Of a stretch of 64,000 nucleotides of DNA, positions 45,944 through 55,962 are shown piece by piece (the first letter of the stretch is position 1; each line of letters opens with the position of its first letter). The stretch lies in contig NZ_JADPEL010000002.1 of NCBI RefSeq assembly GCF_015667795.1, positions 47,212 through 111,211 of the forward strand. Direction: 5' to 3'. The DNA is from Clostridium sp. D53t1_180928_C8. GTDB taxonomy: Bacteria > Bacillota > Clostridia > Clostridiales > Clostridiaceae. The notes beneath the pieces are model-generated. The model was not told where the DNA came from. It was given only the letters and a program-made list of their open reading frames with translations, and did not search any database. Both the position numbers and the translations under genes were made by a program.

Positions 45944-46100
45944 TAACTATATGGTAACGTAATAAATTTATAGTTAGGATATAAACTGACTTCTTAATTC
46001 TATCTGAAGCTAAGAAGTCGTTATCTATAAGCTTAGAGTTGTTAATTTCCATCTTAAATCAGATGACTTATTACAACTTATAGCTATCAGATAAACACTT
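45944..46100 (+). ncRNA. Structured leader of trpS, not a T-box
   Basis: A 9-bp stem (45988-45996 and 46011-46019) is followed by a long bulged stem-loop (46021-46031 with 46077-46094, 46039-46042 with 46073-46076, and 46050-46054 with 46061-46065). No T-box bulge sequence and no terminator T-run are present. No known riboswitch was recognised. Confidence 0.4.
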
Positions 46101-46128
46101 ATAGAAAAAAAGAAAAGGGGTGCTATAT

Positions 46129-47136
46129 TTGGAAAACGTAGCAGAAAAGAAAAAAGTTATTTTCAGTGGTATTCAACCATCTGGTAATTTAACTTTAGGA
46201 AATTACTTAGGAGCATTAAAAAACTGGGTTAAACTTCAAGATGAATACGATTGTTTCTTCTGTGTTGTTGATTTACACGCTATAACAGTTAAACAAGTTC
46301 CTGCTGATTTAAGAAAAAGAACTCTAGAAGTTTTAGCTATTTATATAGCTTGTGGCATTGATCCAGAAAAAAATACATTATTTATTCAATCTCATGTACC
46401 AGCTCATGCTGAAGGTGCTTGGCTTTTAACATGTAATACTTATATGGGTGAACTTTCAAGAATGACTCAATTTAAGGATAAATCTCAAAAACATGGTGAT
46501 TCTATCCCTGTAGGTTTATTTACTTATCCAGTACTTATGGCTGCAGATATTTTATTATATAATACTGACTTAGTTCCTGTTGGAATTGACCAAAAGCAAC
46601 ACTTAGAATTAGCTAGAGATTTAGCTGGTAGATTTAATAATGCTTATAGCCCAACATTTAAGGTTCCAGACCCTTATATTCCACCAGTTGGTGCAAAGGT
46701 TATGAGTTTACAAGATCCATCTAAAAAGATGTCAAAATCAGATGATAATCCAAATAGCTACATCTTAATTATGGATACTCCTGATGTTATAAGAAAGAAA
46801 ATATCTAGAGCTGTTACTGATAGTATAGGCGTTGTAAATTACTGTGATGAACAACCTGGAGTTAAAAACTTACTTGATATTCTTATTTCAATTAAAGGAT
46901 ATTCTAAAGATGAAGTTGTTGACCTTTACAAAGGAAAAGGTTATGCTGACTTAAAGAAAGATGTTGCAGATGCAATAGTTGATGAGTTAGCTCCTATTCA
47001 AGAAAGAGTTAACAACCTACTTAAAGATAAAAAATCTTTAGAAGACATATATAAACTAGGTGCTGAAAAAGCTAACTATGCTGCTATAAAAACACTTAGA
47101 AAAATGCAAAAGAAAATAGGTCTTATACCAAGATAA
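46129..47136 (+). CDS. trpS: Tryptophanyl-tRNA synthetase
   Basis: 335 aa. Class I synthetase: FSGIQPSGNLTLGNYLG carries the HIGH variant, DLHAITV and MAADILLYNTDLVPVG line the Trp pocket, and KKMSKSDDN is the KMSKS loop. Length typical of bacterial TrpRS. The start is TTG at 46129, 8 nt after GGGG; a GTG at 46120 would sit on that site. Preceded by a perfect promoter and a structured leader. Confidence 0.96.
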   Translation: MENVAEKKKVIFSGIQPSGNLTLGNYLGALKNWVKLQDEYDCFFCVVDLHAITVKQVPADLRKRTLEVLAIYIACGIDPEKNTLFIQSHVPAHAEGAWLLTCNTYMGELSRMTQFKDKSQKHGDSIPVGLFTYPVLMAADILLYNTDLVPVGIDQKQHLELARDLAGRFNNAYSPTFKVPDPYIPPVGAKVMSLQDPSKKMSKSDDNPNSYILIMDTPDVIRKKISRAVTDSIGVVNYCDEQPGVKNLLDILISIKGYSKDEVVDLYKGKGYADLKKDVADAIVDELAPIQERVNNLLKDKKSLEDIYKLGAEKANYAAIKTLRKMQKKIGLIPR

Positions 47137-47143
47137 TAAATAA

Positions 47144-47183
47144 AAAATAATAGAAACAGCCTCTTGGCTGTTTCTATTATTTT
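47144..47183. terminator. Bidirectional terminator trpS/galU
   Basis: A perfect 18-bp stem (47144-47161 and 47166-47183) with T-runs on both sides. The galU stop codon lies inside it. Confidence 0.95.
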
Positions 47184-48046
47184 TCCCATGGTTTTGTATT
47201 TAAATATTCTATAAAATCTTCTCTAAGTTCTTCTCTTTTTAATGCAAACTCAACTGTCGCTTGTAAGAAACCTAACTTATCTCCAACATCGTATCTTCTT
47301 CCTTCAAAATCATATGCATACATAGCCTCATTTCTTATTAATGACTCTAACGCATCTGTTAATTGAATTTCATTTCCCTTACCAGGTTTAGTATTTTCTA
47401 ATATCTCAAAAATTTGAGGTGTAATTATATATCTTCCTAAAATAGCAACATTACTTGGTGCTTCTTCTATTGATGGTTTTTCTACTAATCTCTTAACTTT
47501 ATAAACTCTATCTTCAATATGAATTCCATCAACTATACCGTATTTATCAACGTTTTCAGGTGCTACAGTTTGAACTCCTACTATTGTTGTTTTATATTCA
47601 TTAAAGCAATCTATTAATTGTTTTAAACAAGGAACCTCACTATCAACAACATCATCACCTAGCATTACAGCAAATGGTTCATTACCAACGAAAGATTTTG
47701 CACAATGAATAGCATGCCCTAATCCTCTTGGCTCCTTTTGTCTTATATAGTGAATATCAACCATATCAGATATGCCTCTAACTAAATCAAGCATTTCTTG
47801 CTTTCCAGCCTTTTCAAGTTCCATTTCCAATTCAACAGATTTATCAAAATGGTCCTCAATTGACTTTTTATTTCTTCCTGTTATTATTAGGATTTCTTCA
47901 ATTCCAGACGCAACTGCTTCTTCAATAATATATTGAATTGTTGGTTTATCAACTATTGGTAGCATTTCCTTTGGTTGAGCCTTTGTTGCTGGTAAAAATC
48001 TTGTTCCAAGACCAGCTGCTGGTATTATAGCCTTTCTTACTTTCAT
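47177..48046 (-). CDS. galU: UTP-glucose-1-phosphate uridylyltransferase
   Basis: 289 aa. Nucleotidyltransferase fold with the signature AAGLGTRFLPATKAQPKEM at residues about 10-28, KPTIQYIIEEA, MLGDDVVD and VEKPS. Makes UDP-glucose for teichoic acid glycosylation, glycolipids and polysaccharides. ATG at 48046 follows AGAGAGG. Leader on the minus strand has an ACTCATTCT-type inverted repeat around 48122-48148. Confidence 0.96.
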   Translation of the reverse strand: MKVRKAIIPAAGLGTRFLPATKAQPKEMLPIVDKPTIQYIIEEAVASGIEEILIITGRNKKSIEDHFDKSVELEMELEKAGKQEMLDLVRGISDMVDIHYIRQKEPRGLGHAIHCAKSFVGNEPFAVMLGDDVVDSEVPCLKQLIDCFNEYKTTIVGVQTVAPENVDKYGIVDGIHIEDRVYKVKRLVEKPSIEEAPSNVAILGRYIITPQIFEILENTKPGKGNEIQLTDALESLIRNEAMYAYDFEGRRYDVGDKLGFLQATVEFALKREELREDFIEYLNTKPWEK

Positions 48047-48244
48047 CTTATTACCTCTCTAACTCAGTAAAATTTTAGTATACATAACTGACAATCCCAA
48101 ATTAATTTGGTAATTGAAAGTTACTCATTCTCAATCAATAGAACGAGTTTCATATTACTATAATAACATAATGTAATTATCAATACTATATTTAGTACCT
48201 TAATATTACCATTCGCAAACCCTATTTTTACATGTAATATTTTG
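48047..48244. other. Divergent intergenic region galU/brnQ
   Basis: No gene is seen. A TATACT -10 with TGT extension serves galU about 30 nt upstream of its start. An imperfect inverted repeat lies near 48122-48148. Confidence 0.4.
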
Positions 48245-48273
48245 TTGAAAAAAAACATATATAATGTTATTAT
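48245..48273 (+). promoter_or_regulatory. Putative promoter of brnQ
   Basis: TTGAAA (48245-48250), 17-nt spacer, TATTAT (48268-48273), about 95 nt before the ATG. Confidence 0.5.
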
Positions 48274-48372
48274 TATATCAAATTTTACAATTTAACAAAA
48301 AAAATTAAAAAAATCTTGCCAATTTATTAATTAATTAATAAAAAAATTAAAAAGACAGAAAGAGGTACACAT

Positions 48373-49626
48373 ATGAAAAATAAAACAAGAGACTCTATAG
48401 TAGTAGGGTTTGCATTATTTTCAATGTTCTTTGGTGCTGGAAATTTAATATTCCCACCATCACTAGGAAATAAATTAGGAGATCAATACTTATTGGGTAT
48501 TTTAGGATTTATCCTAACAGGAGTAGGTCTACCTTTACTTGCTATATTAGCTTGTTCTAAAGGAAATGGTACATTTGAAAGTATTACAAATAAAATTGGT
48601 GCTAAATTTACATTAATTCTTACAACAGTTTTATTCTTTGCTATAGGTCCATTATTAGCAATACCAAGAACTGCTGCAACTACTTTTGAAATATCCATAT
48701 TGCCATTTTTCCCAACATGGTCACCTATAATAATAATGGCAATTTATTTCTTAATAAATTTATTCTTTGTTCTAAAACGTTCTTCTATTATAGATACAAT
48801 AGGTAAGTTTTTAACACCTGCATTAATAATTGTATTAACTATAGTAATTGTTAAAGGTATAATAGATCCAATAGGTGAATTAGTTCCTACAGGTGCTACT
48901 AATATATTATCAATGTCTTTACTTGAAGGCTATCAAACAATGGACGCATTAGGTGCATTACTATTTGCAGGTGTTATTACTTCTTCAATCGTTGAAAAGG
49001 GCTATAAAGATAGAGAAGTAAAATCAGTTTTATTAAAAGCTAGTCTTATTGCTGTTGTTGGTTTAGCATTTGTTTATGGTGGATTAACATTTATAGGTGC
49101 GCACACTGTTAACTTGGTTGATTCTGGAATTGGTAATACCGCATTATTAGTATTCATAGCTAATAAAATTCTAGGAACTTTCGGTTTAGTATTAATCGGA
49201 ACTGCTATTGGTCTTGCTTGTTTAACTACATCAATTGGCTTATTAACTGCTGGTGCTACTTTCTTTGAAAAAGTAAGTAATGGAAAATTATCATATAAAT
49301 TTAATGCTATAATCATCTCTTTAATGAGTTATATAATAGCTTGTCAAGGTGTTGATAAAATTGTTAAGTTATCAGTTCCAATATTAAATGTTTTATACCC
49401 AGTAGCTATTACAATTATTGTTGTTACTTTACTTAATAAATTCTTAACTAATATTATTGCTATTAGATTAGCAGTTTATGTTTCTTTAGCATGTGGATTA
49501 TTATTCTCATTCTTCGGAGATTCATTAAGCTTTATGCCATTAGCTGGAATTGGATTCGGTTGGGTTATTCCTACTATTATAGCTTTAGTTATTGGATCAT
49601 TTATAAAACCTAAAAAAACAGTTTAA
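48373..49626 (+). CDS. brnQ: Branched-chain amino acid transporter (LIVCS family)
   Basis: 417 aa with about twelve membrane helices. It opens with SIVVGFALFSMFFGAGNLIFPP, the near-invariant N-terminus of BrnQ, and contains GPLLAIPRTAATTFEI and GYQTMDALGALLFAGVI. Sodium- or proton-coupled import of Leu, Ile and Val. AGAGG precedes the ATG by 8 nt. Single gene with a bidirectional terminator. CodY control is common for this family, but no clear CodY box was seen. Confidence 0.95.
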   Translation: MKNKTRDSIVVGFALFSMFFGAGNLIFPPSLGNKLGDQYLLGILGFILTGVGLPLLAILACSKGNGTFESITNKIGAKFTLILTTVLFFAIGPLLAIPRTAATTFEISILPFFPTWSPIIIMAIYFLINLFFVLKRSSIIDTIGKFLTPALIIVLTIVIVKGIIDPIGELVPTGATNILSMSLLEGYQTMDALGALLFAGVITSSIVEKGYKDREVKSVLLKASLIAVVGLAFVYGGLTFIGAHTVNLVDSGIGNTALLVFIANKILGTFGLVLIGTAIGLACLTTSIGLLTAGATFFEKVSNGKLSYKFNAIIISLMSYIIACQGVDKIVKLSVPILNVLYPVAITIIVVTLLNKFLTNIIAIRLAVYVSLACGLLFSFFGDSLSFMPLAGIGFGWVIPTIIALVIGSFIKPKKTV

Positions 49627-49635
49627 TAAATACAT

Positions 49636-49669
49636 AAAAGGTATGTGATTTTAAATTCACATACCTTTT
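49636..49669. terminator. Bidirectional terminator brnQ/glucosaminidase
   Basis: A perfect 13-bp stem (49636-49648 and 49657-49669) with A and T ends. Confidence 0.93.
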
Positions 49670-49673
49670 AGTT

Positions 49674-52355
49674 TTAGTCTTTAACTATTCTTATTTCTAT
49701 CCCCTCAAGCCTTAATGACTTTCCTGTAGTTCCTGAAATCTCACCATCTCTTTTCCAATTTTGCCATCCTTCATTTTGCACATGAGTTCTATACTCTACA
49801 TGGTATCCTGGAGCCCCAATTAATTCTATTTGAATGCCTTCTAACCTCTTAGATTTTCCTTCTGTTCCAGATACTTGGCCATCTGTTTTCCAAGATTGCC
49901 ATCCTATATCTTGGATATGAGTTCTGTATCTAACATAAGCACCTTCTGGTAAATTTTTAGTATCAATTACTATACCTTCAAGTCTTAAAGCCCTTCCTTC
50001 TGTTCCTGACATTTGTCCATTGCTAACGAACTCTTGCCATCCGTCATATTGTACATGACATTTGTAACTTATAGTTGGAGTTTTTTCAGCTATTCTTATT
50101 TCAATAGCTTCAAGTCGTAAAGATTTACCTTGTGTTCCCGCAATTTCTCCACTACTTTTCCACTCTTGCCATCCTTCATTTTGTACATGTACTCTATATT
50201 GTACTTCTAATCCTTCTGGTAAATTAGTTGCTTCAATCTTTATACCTTCAAGCCTTAGAGATTTACCTTCCGTTCCTGAAACTTCACCATTATACTTCCA
50301 ATCCTGCCACCCTACATTTTGAATATGAGTACTATATCTAATACTAGCTCCAGGATAATTTTCTAAATTAATTCTTATCCCCTCAAGTCTTAAAGCTTGG
50401 CCTTCTGTTCCTGACATTTGTCCATTACTTTTATTTGATTGCCACCCTACATTTTGAATATGAGTAGAATATACTACCGATGGTATACCTATTACATTTG
50501 AATTACTTCCATCACTGATTATCTTAACGCCAGAAGTATTCACATATCCTTTGGAGTCCCAATTATAATCTCCATTATAGCTGTTATCACTAACCGGTGT
50601 ATTTCTTTCTGGATATATTTGATACATAGCTTGTCCATTAACGTAAACTATATCATTATTAGCAAAAGCAAATGTAGCTCCTATCCAACCATGATTATTA
50701 TCAACTTTATATATTGTTGATCCTGAACTATTTTTAACCTCATTATTTGTTGTATACATACCAATTTTATATCTATTTGTATCTATTAATGAGCTTACTT
50801 TATTGCCAGATAAATATAAATCAGCATCAAATGCATACCTTGCTGCTTTTTCTCCCCAGAATGGATCTGATGCATACTTTACATTAGCACCTACACCTTT
50901 GTTACCTAATAAACCACCAAAGTGTCTCCAATCTGATGGATTAGTATATCCCTTTGACATATAATTCTTAGCAAACTCTATTACTGAATCTCCTGGAGTA
51001 GCAAATACATCTGCTGCACCAGTATTAGAGTCATATGCCTTAATCCCAAAAAGATTATTTTTTTGTTGTGCTATAGCTGATGTTCCCCATCCACTTTCAT
51101 TAATAGCTACACCTAATATTAATAATGCATTTACTCCATATTTCTCTTCTGCATCCTTCAATGCTTGTCCTATTCCTCTTAACTTAGAGTTATCTTTTGT
51201 TTTAGCATTAATATAATTATCTAATTGTGTTGCACTATATATTGTCTTACTTCTTAAAGGTAGATATTGATAATAAAGATAGTATGGATTATTTTTATTA
51301 ACTGCGTTATTTTTATTTCCAGCCTTTAAATCATTAATTAATGTATTTAATCCACTTTCAATATTACTTCCATCATAGAAATAATTACCATCATAACTAA
51401 AATAACGAGTATTTGTAGCTAAATAACTTGGTGCTTTTCCAATAGCAATTTTATATCCATTAGTTCCTATTAAATCCTTTGAAATGTAATGATATAATAT
51501 TCCACCTTCTGAAATATAATAACTTGGATTTTTTACTTGATTCATAGGAACTATTCTTAAATCGCTTAAAGCCTCATTATTAAGATTACTTTTAACCCAC
51601 CCAGTATATCCTGAAACTTGAATTTTAGCTGCAGTACTAGTGCTTTCAATAAGAGGTATATCGCTTACATAAGCTTGGTTAACATATGTAAAAGCACTAC
51701 TTAATGATGATGTTGTATATATATTTACAGTTGCATTTGAAGTATTTAATATATATGCCATAGCATTTGTTGAATATACAACTTGTCCATTTTTATTTAT
51801 TATAACAGGAATTATACTATCTTCTGAAATTGGAAGTGGTGTATTTTCTAAAATCTGAATAGCATCTTCATAACTATTACTACTTCCTACAAAGTAATAA
51901 CTTCCATCACCATATGCTAATGCAATTTCATACTCATCATCAGTCTTAGTATCTAAAACTTCATAATTATCTATAATTGCTTTTGGTGATAAAGATTCAT
52001 TTATCTCTTCTATACTATCATTTGATAATTTATATAGTTCTTGAGACTTAATATTATTTATATAATTTTTATCATATTTACTATTAAGTAAAGCTTCATT
52101 TTCACTCATATTATCGGGTTGTACTGATTCATTTGTTTCTTGAACTAAATCCTCACCCTCTTGTATATCATCTAATGTATTTTCCTGCGTTGATTCATCT
52201 TTAGTAATATCAGCTTCTTCATTATTATCTATACCCTCTGTCATAATAATAGCTGAATTTTCATCAGTAATTTTTTCTGCATTTACATTGTTTATTGGTG
52301 TAATTAAACTAGCAATAAACAATACTAAACTTAAAATTGAAATTTTTCTCTTCAA
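49674..52355 (-). CDS. Secreted glucosaminidase with six ChW repeats
   Basis: 893 aa. Signal peptide (about 1-27), an acidic linker (about 28-95), an SH3-like stretch, an N-acetylglucosaminidase (GH73-like) domain around residues 385-530 with the catalytic-type Glu in INESGWGTS, and six clostridial hydrophobic ChW repeats at about 635-893, each with GWQ and SGTEGKSLRLEGI. ChW repeats are thought to bind the cell wall. Start is TTG at 52355, seven nt after GGGGGG. Cell-wall hydrolysis or spore cortex work are both possible; the C-terminal repeats favour surface attachment. Confidence 0.9.
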   Translation of the reverse strand: MKRKISILSLVLFIASLITPINNVNAEKITDENSAIIMTEGIDNNEEADITKDESTQENTLDDIQEGEDLVQETNESVQPDNMSENEALLNSKYDKNYINNIKSQELYKLSNDSIEEINESLSPKAIIDNYEVLDTKTDDEYEIALAYGDGSYYFVGSSNSYEDAIQILENTPLPISEDSIIPVIINKNGQVVYSTNAMAYILNTSNATVNIYTTSSLSSAFTYVNQAYVSDIPLIESTSTAAKIQVSGYTGWVKSNLNNEALSDLRIVPMNQVKNPSYYISEGGILYHYISKDLIGTNGYKIAIGKAPSYLATNTRYFSYDGNYFYDGSNIESGLNTLINDLKAGNKNNAVNKNNPYYLYYQYLPLRSKTIYSATQLDNYINAKTKDNSKLRGIGQALKDAEEKYGVNALLILGVAINESGWGTSAIAQQKNNLFGIKAYDSNTGAADVFATPGDSVIEFAKNYMSKGYTNPSDWRHFGGLLGNKGVGANVKYASDPFWGEKAARYAFDADLYLSGNKVSSLIDTNRYKIGMYTTNNEVKNSSGSTIYKVDNNHGWIGATFAFANNDIVYVNGQAMYQIYPERNTPVSDNSYNGDYNWDSKGYVNTSGVKIISDGSNSNVIGIPSVVYSTHIQNVGWQSNKSNGQMSGTEGQALRLEGIRINLENYPGASIRYSTHIQNVGWQDWKYNGEVSGTEGKSLRLEGIKIEATNLPEGLEVQYRVHVQNEGWQEWKSSGEIAGTQGKSLRLEAIEIRIAEKTPTISYKCHVQYDGWQEFVSNGQMSGTEGRALRLEGIVIDTKNLPEGAYVRYRTHIQDIGWQSWKTDGQVSGTEGKSKRLEGIQIELIGAPGYHVEYRTHVQNEGWQNWKRDGEISGTTGKSLRLEGIEIRIVKD

Positions 52356-52524
52356 AGTATCCCCCCTAAATTCAAAATTTTATAAATATCTACAATAATT
52401 ATATTTTACATAAAAATTTCCTTATAGTAAAACAATTTCTGACTTTTTAATCCTACTTCAAACTTTATTCTATAATAAAGACCATGAATAAATATGTTTT
52501 TTTAGAATAATTATATCTACATAA

Positions 52525-52561
52525 AAAAACTGACTCCTGCTAAATGCAGGAATCAGTTTTT
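52525..52561 (-). terminator. Terminator of the bifunctional autolysin gene
   Basis: A 16-bp stem with one mismatch (52525-52540 and 52546-52561) with flanking A/T runs. Confidence 0.87.
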
Positions 52562-52603
52562 AACTTCTTAAATTTTTTAATGTCTATATAGAATTAATTT
52601 TAA

Positions 52604-52629
52604 GTTTATAAACACTCACGTTTATAAAC
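52604..52629 (-). repeat. Hairpin of two palindromic decamers after the autolysin stop
   Basis: GTTTATAAAC occurs at 52604-52613 and 52620-52629, 16 bp apart, and the copies can pair. No T-run follows; it sits directly after the stop codon. Confidence 0.55.
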
Positions 52630-55600
52630 TTATTGTAAAACATTTCCTATATTCTTTGCTACTATTTCTGCTAACTTTTGTTGATGAGATGTAGCGCTTA
52701 CTTTAACTGCTTCTGTTGGATTAGTTATAAATCCATTTTCTATTAATATTGAAGGCATTAAAGTATTTTTACAAACATATAAGTTACTATCCTTAGCTCC
52801 TCTATTATATAAACCTAAAGTAGATGAACCTTCATTACTAATTGTTGTTGCTAATGCTTTACTTATTTGAGATTTTTCTTCAAGATTTCTAGCTGTATAT
52901 GATCTTCTTTCTAAAGTTAAATCTCTTCCATCTTGAGTTATTAAACCTCTTGACACCATATTAGTTGAAACCGGAGTTCCTGTACTATAATATACCTCAA
53001 ATCCATGTGCTGAAGGACTAGTATATGAATTATGGTGTATTGACACAAATAAATCAGCATCCAACTCATTTGCAACCTTTACTCTCTTCTTTAAGCTTTC
53101 AGTAGAGTCTTTATCTATTATTAGCCCATCATATCTTGTCATATAAACCTCTATTCCCATAGCCTCTAATTGAGCTTTTAACTTAACAGCAATTTGTAAG
53201 TTCAAATTTCCTTCTACATATCTAATTCCATTATGAGTAGCTGATGCACCTGGATCTACTGACTCAATTTCATGCCCTGGATCTACTACTACTAATTTAG
53301 ATTTTCTATGAGTAAAGTTTCTTTCTATAGTTTTAACAGTTCCATTATTTTCAGTAATCTTTATTACTAATGTCTTATCTCCAGAACCTACCTTTGATAT
53401 ATCAATGATCCCATCAAATCCTGGATTATTTCCACTTGGATATCCTGGGTATACATTATTTACATCTTTTCTTTCAGTTCCGTATTTAACAGTTCCTAAA
53501 TCTTTTCCATCAATATAAGCTCTTACTTCTCTTACTCCACTTGATGATAAAGCCCATCCTCTTACTTTTAATGTATTTCCAGCAACTATTTCATTTGTAA
53601 CTGGACTATCTAAACAAGTACGAGTTTCTAATCTTTGTATATTTATTTTTCTTTCAATTTCTTGTATATTACCATTATTTGAAGAAACCTTTATCTTTAA
53701 GCTCTTTACTCCACTTCCTATATTTGATAGATCAACATTTCCATCAAATCCTGGGTTATTTCCACTTGGATATCCTGGATATACATTATTTACATCAGCT
53801 CTATTTGTTCCATAAGGCACAGTTCCTAGATCTTTTCCATCAACATATACTCTTACTTCTTTTATTCCAGTAGAATTTAATGCCCAACCTCTTATTTTTA
53901 AAGTATTTGAACTTATTAATTGATTATTTACAGGCTCATCTAAACATATTATAGATTTTGGTCTTTGTATTTTTATTGTTCTTTCAATTTCTTGTATATT
54001 ACCATCATTTGAAGAAATCTTTACCTTTAAACTTTTTACTCCATCCTCTACATTTGATAGATCAACATTTCCATCAAACCCTGGATTATTTCCACTTGGA
54101 TATCCTGGATATACATTATTTACATCAGATCTATTTGTTCCATAAGGTACAGTTCCTAGATCTTTTCCATCAACATATACTCTTACTTCCCTAACTCCGC
54201 TTTCATCTAATGCCCATCCTCTTATCTTCAGACTATTTCCTGTCACTGAATAATTGCTAATTGGTTCATCTAAGCATACTCTTGTTTCTGCTCTCTTTAT
54301 TTTTATTGCTCTTTCAATAGTTTGAGTTTTTCCATCATTTGCAGTTATTCGTACTGTTAATGTCTTATTTCCAGATGATATACTTGATATATTAACTGTT
54401 CCATCAAACCCTGGATTATTTCCACTTGGATATCCTGGATACACATTATTTACATCAGATCTGTTTGTTCCATAAGGCACAGTTCCTAAATCTTTTCCGT
54501 CAACGTATACTCTTACTTCTTTTATTCCAACTGATGATAATGCCCATCCTCTTATTTTTAGACTATTTCCTGTTAGTGTATAACCGCTGCTAGGCTCATC
54601 TAAACATATCCTTGTTTCTAACCTAACTACTTTTATTGTTCTTTCTATAGTCTTTTCTGTTCCATCATTAGAAGTTATCTTTACTGCTAATTTCTTGTCT
54701 CCAGCCGATATATTTGATATATCTACTGTCCCATCAAAACCTGAGTTATTTCCACTTGGATACCCTGGATATACATTGTTTACATCAGGTCTATTTGTTC
54801 CATAAGGTACAGTTCCTAGATCCTTTCCATCAACGTATACTCTTACTTCCTTAACTCCATACTCATCTAATGCCCAACCTCTAATCTTGATCTTTTCATT
54901 AGAAATAACTGTATTATCACTTGGAGTATCTAAAGTGTTTATCTTTGGTAGATTATTAACTTTTCCTATAGTGATATTTCTCTTATGACTTTGAGTCTCT
55001 CCATTTCTAGAAACTATTATTACCTCAACAGTCTTATTTCCGGTTCCTAATTGACTAATATCAATAGTCTCTTCAAATCCCGAAAGTTCTCCATTAAAAT
55101 ATCCTGGATAGGCAGAGTTAATATCAGCTCTAGAAATTCCTGTATTTAGAGTTGCAACTTGAGCATTATCAACTAAGACCTTAACTTCCTTAATTCCAAA
55201 TGCATGTAAGGCCCATCCCTTAATTCTTAATTTACCATTAACAATAATCTCAGAATTAGAAGGTGATTCTAAATTACTTTTTGCTGGTAAATATTCAGAA
55301 TTACTTGCTTCACAATACAATCTAAATAAGTCTATTCCATAGTTTGGATCTGAAGCCCAACTGCCAGTTAATCCTATAACATCTTTTGCCTTACCCAAAA
55401 TTCCACTAGCGGTTCCAAACCATCCTATATGTCTTGGGTCATAAGTTTCATCTACTGCTAACGGCTCATTTTTCCACTTATCTACATATTTTGTTTTGGG
55501 AAATCCATCTGCTGATGCATATAGTGCTAAATGATCTAAATGAGCTAATACACCTTGTTCCCAAGTATCGAATCTTTTATGTGCATTAGGGTCATAATCA

Positions 55601-55962
55601 CCACCACCACTGGGGTTCTTTAATCCACATGGATTATGATATGATTCATCTAGAACTCCACCAAACCTTCCATAACCAGTTTCTTTAGCAGCTTGTACAT
55701 AAGCTACTACCCAGTTTATGCCTCCTCTTGATTCAGCATATTGTTTATATAACTTTGCTAAACCAACAAAGGTTTCAGTAGCGTTCTTACTTCTTGCCCA
55801 AGCCTCCACCGACTCTAAAGAAGTGTCCACAGTTGAAACAATCTTAACATTTCCGATTGCTCTACTGTTTGTCCCATTATTTAGTGCATAAACATTAAAT
55901 GTAAATGAATTAAGCATAAATATTAGGCAGACTAATAATAAAAATGATTTATTTTTTTTCAT
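52630..55962 (-). CDS. Bifunctional autolysin: glucosaminidase and amidase with Ig-like repeats
   Basis: 1110 aa. Signal peptide (about 1-27), a glucosaminidase domain (about 45-225, with AAKETGYGRFGG and NPCGLKN), six Ig-like repeats (about 228-885) and a C-terminal zinc amidase_3 domain from about residue 889 (VVVDPGHE, VEGNLNLQIAVKL, SIHHNSY and ILIENGFITN). The amidase cleaves the MurNAc-L-Ala bond and the glucosaminidase the glycan chain. Five repeats contain KDLGTVPYGTNR and VYPGYPSGNNPGFDG; the first is diverged. ATG follows GGGGG. Secreted cell-wall hydrolase, likely for cell separation. Confidence 0.93.
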   Translation of the reverse strand: MKKNKSFLLLVCLIFMLNSFTFNVYALNNGTNSRAIGNVKIVSTVDTSLESVEAWARSKNATETFVGLAKLYKQYAESRGGINWVVAYVQAAKETGYGRFGGVLDESYHNPCGLKNPSGGGDYDPNAHKRFDTWEQGVLAHLDHLALYASADGFPKTKYVDKWKNEPLAVDETYDPRHIGWFGTASGILGKAKDVIGLTGSWASDPNYGIDLFRLYCEASNSEYLPAKSNLESPSNSEIIVNGKLRIKGWALHAFGIKEVKVLVDNAQVATLNTGISRADINSAYPGYFNGELSGFEETIDISQLGTGNKTVEVIIVSRNGETQSHKRNITIGKVNNLPKINTLDTPSDNTVISNEKIKIRGWALDEYGVKEVRVYVDGKDLGTVPYGTNRPDVNNVYPGYPSGNNSGFDGTVDISNISAGDKKLAVKITSNDGTEKTIERTIKVVRLETRICLDEPSSGYTLTGNSLKIRGWALSSVGIKEVRVYVDGKDLGTVPYGTNRSDVNNVYPGYPSGNNPGFDGTVNISSISSGNKTLTVRITANDGKTQTIERAIKIKRAETRVCLDEPISNYSVTGNSLKIRGWALDESGVREVRVYVDGKDLGTVPYGTNRSDVNNVYPGYPSGNNPGFDGNVDLSNVEDGVKSLKVKISSNDGNIQEIERTIKIQRPKSIICLDEPVNNQLISSNTLKIRGWALNSTGIKEVRVYVDGKDLGTVPYGTNRADVNNVYPGYPSGNNPGFDGNVDLSNIGSGVKSLKIKVSSNNGNIQEIERKINIQRLETRTCLDSPVTNEIVAGNTLKVRGWALSSSGVREVRAYIDGKDLGTVKYGTERKDVNNVYPGYPSGNNPGFDGIIDISKVGSGDKTLVIKITENNGTVKTIERNFTHRKSKLVVVDPGHEIESVDPGASATHNGIRYVEGNLNLQIAVKLKAQLEAMGIEVYMTRYDGLIIDKDSTESLKKRVKVANELDADLFVSIHHNSYTSPSAHGFEVYYSTGTPVSTNMVSRGLITQDGRDLTLERRSYTARNLEEKSQISKALATTISNEGSSTLGLYNRGAKDSNLYVCKNTLMPSILIENGFITNPTEAVKVSATSHQQKLAEIVAKNIGNVLQ
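53300..55280. repeat. Coding tandem repeats, exact 330-bp period
   Basis: The same block (CCATCAAA followed by TTTCCACTTGGATA) starts at 53411, 53741, 54071, 54401 and 54731, always 330 bp apart, matching 110-aa units of the autolysin. A sixth unit nearer the N-terminus is diverged. Confidence 0.92.

Noticed and set aside
45900-46130. T-box upstream of trpS
   Set aside because: The conserved GTGGTACCGCG bulge and the terminator are absent.
53300-55280. Possible CRISPR-like array because of regular direct repeats
   Set aside because: Period is 330 bp, units are coding and in frame with an autolysin, and there are no short repeats with unique spacers or cas genes.
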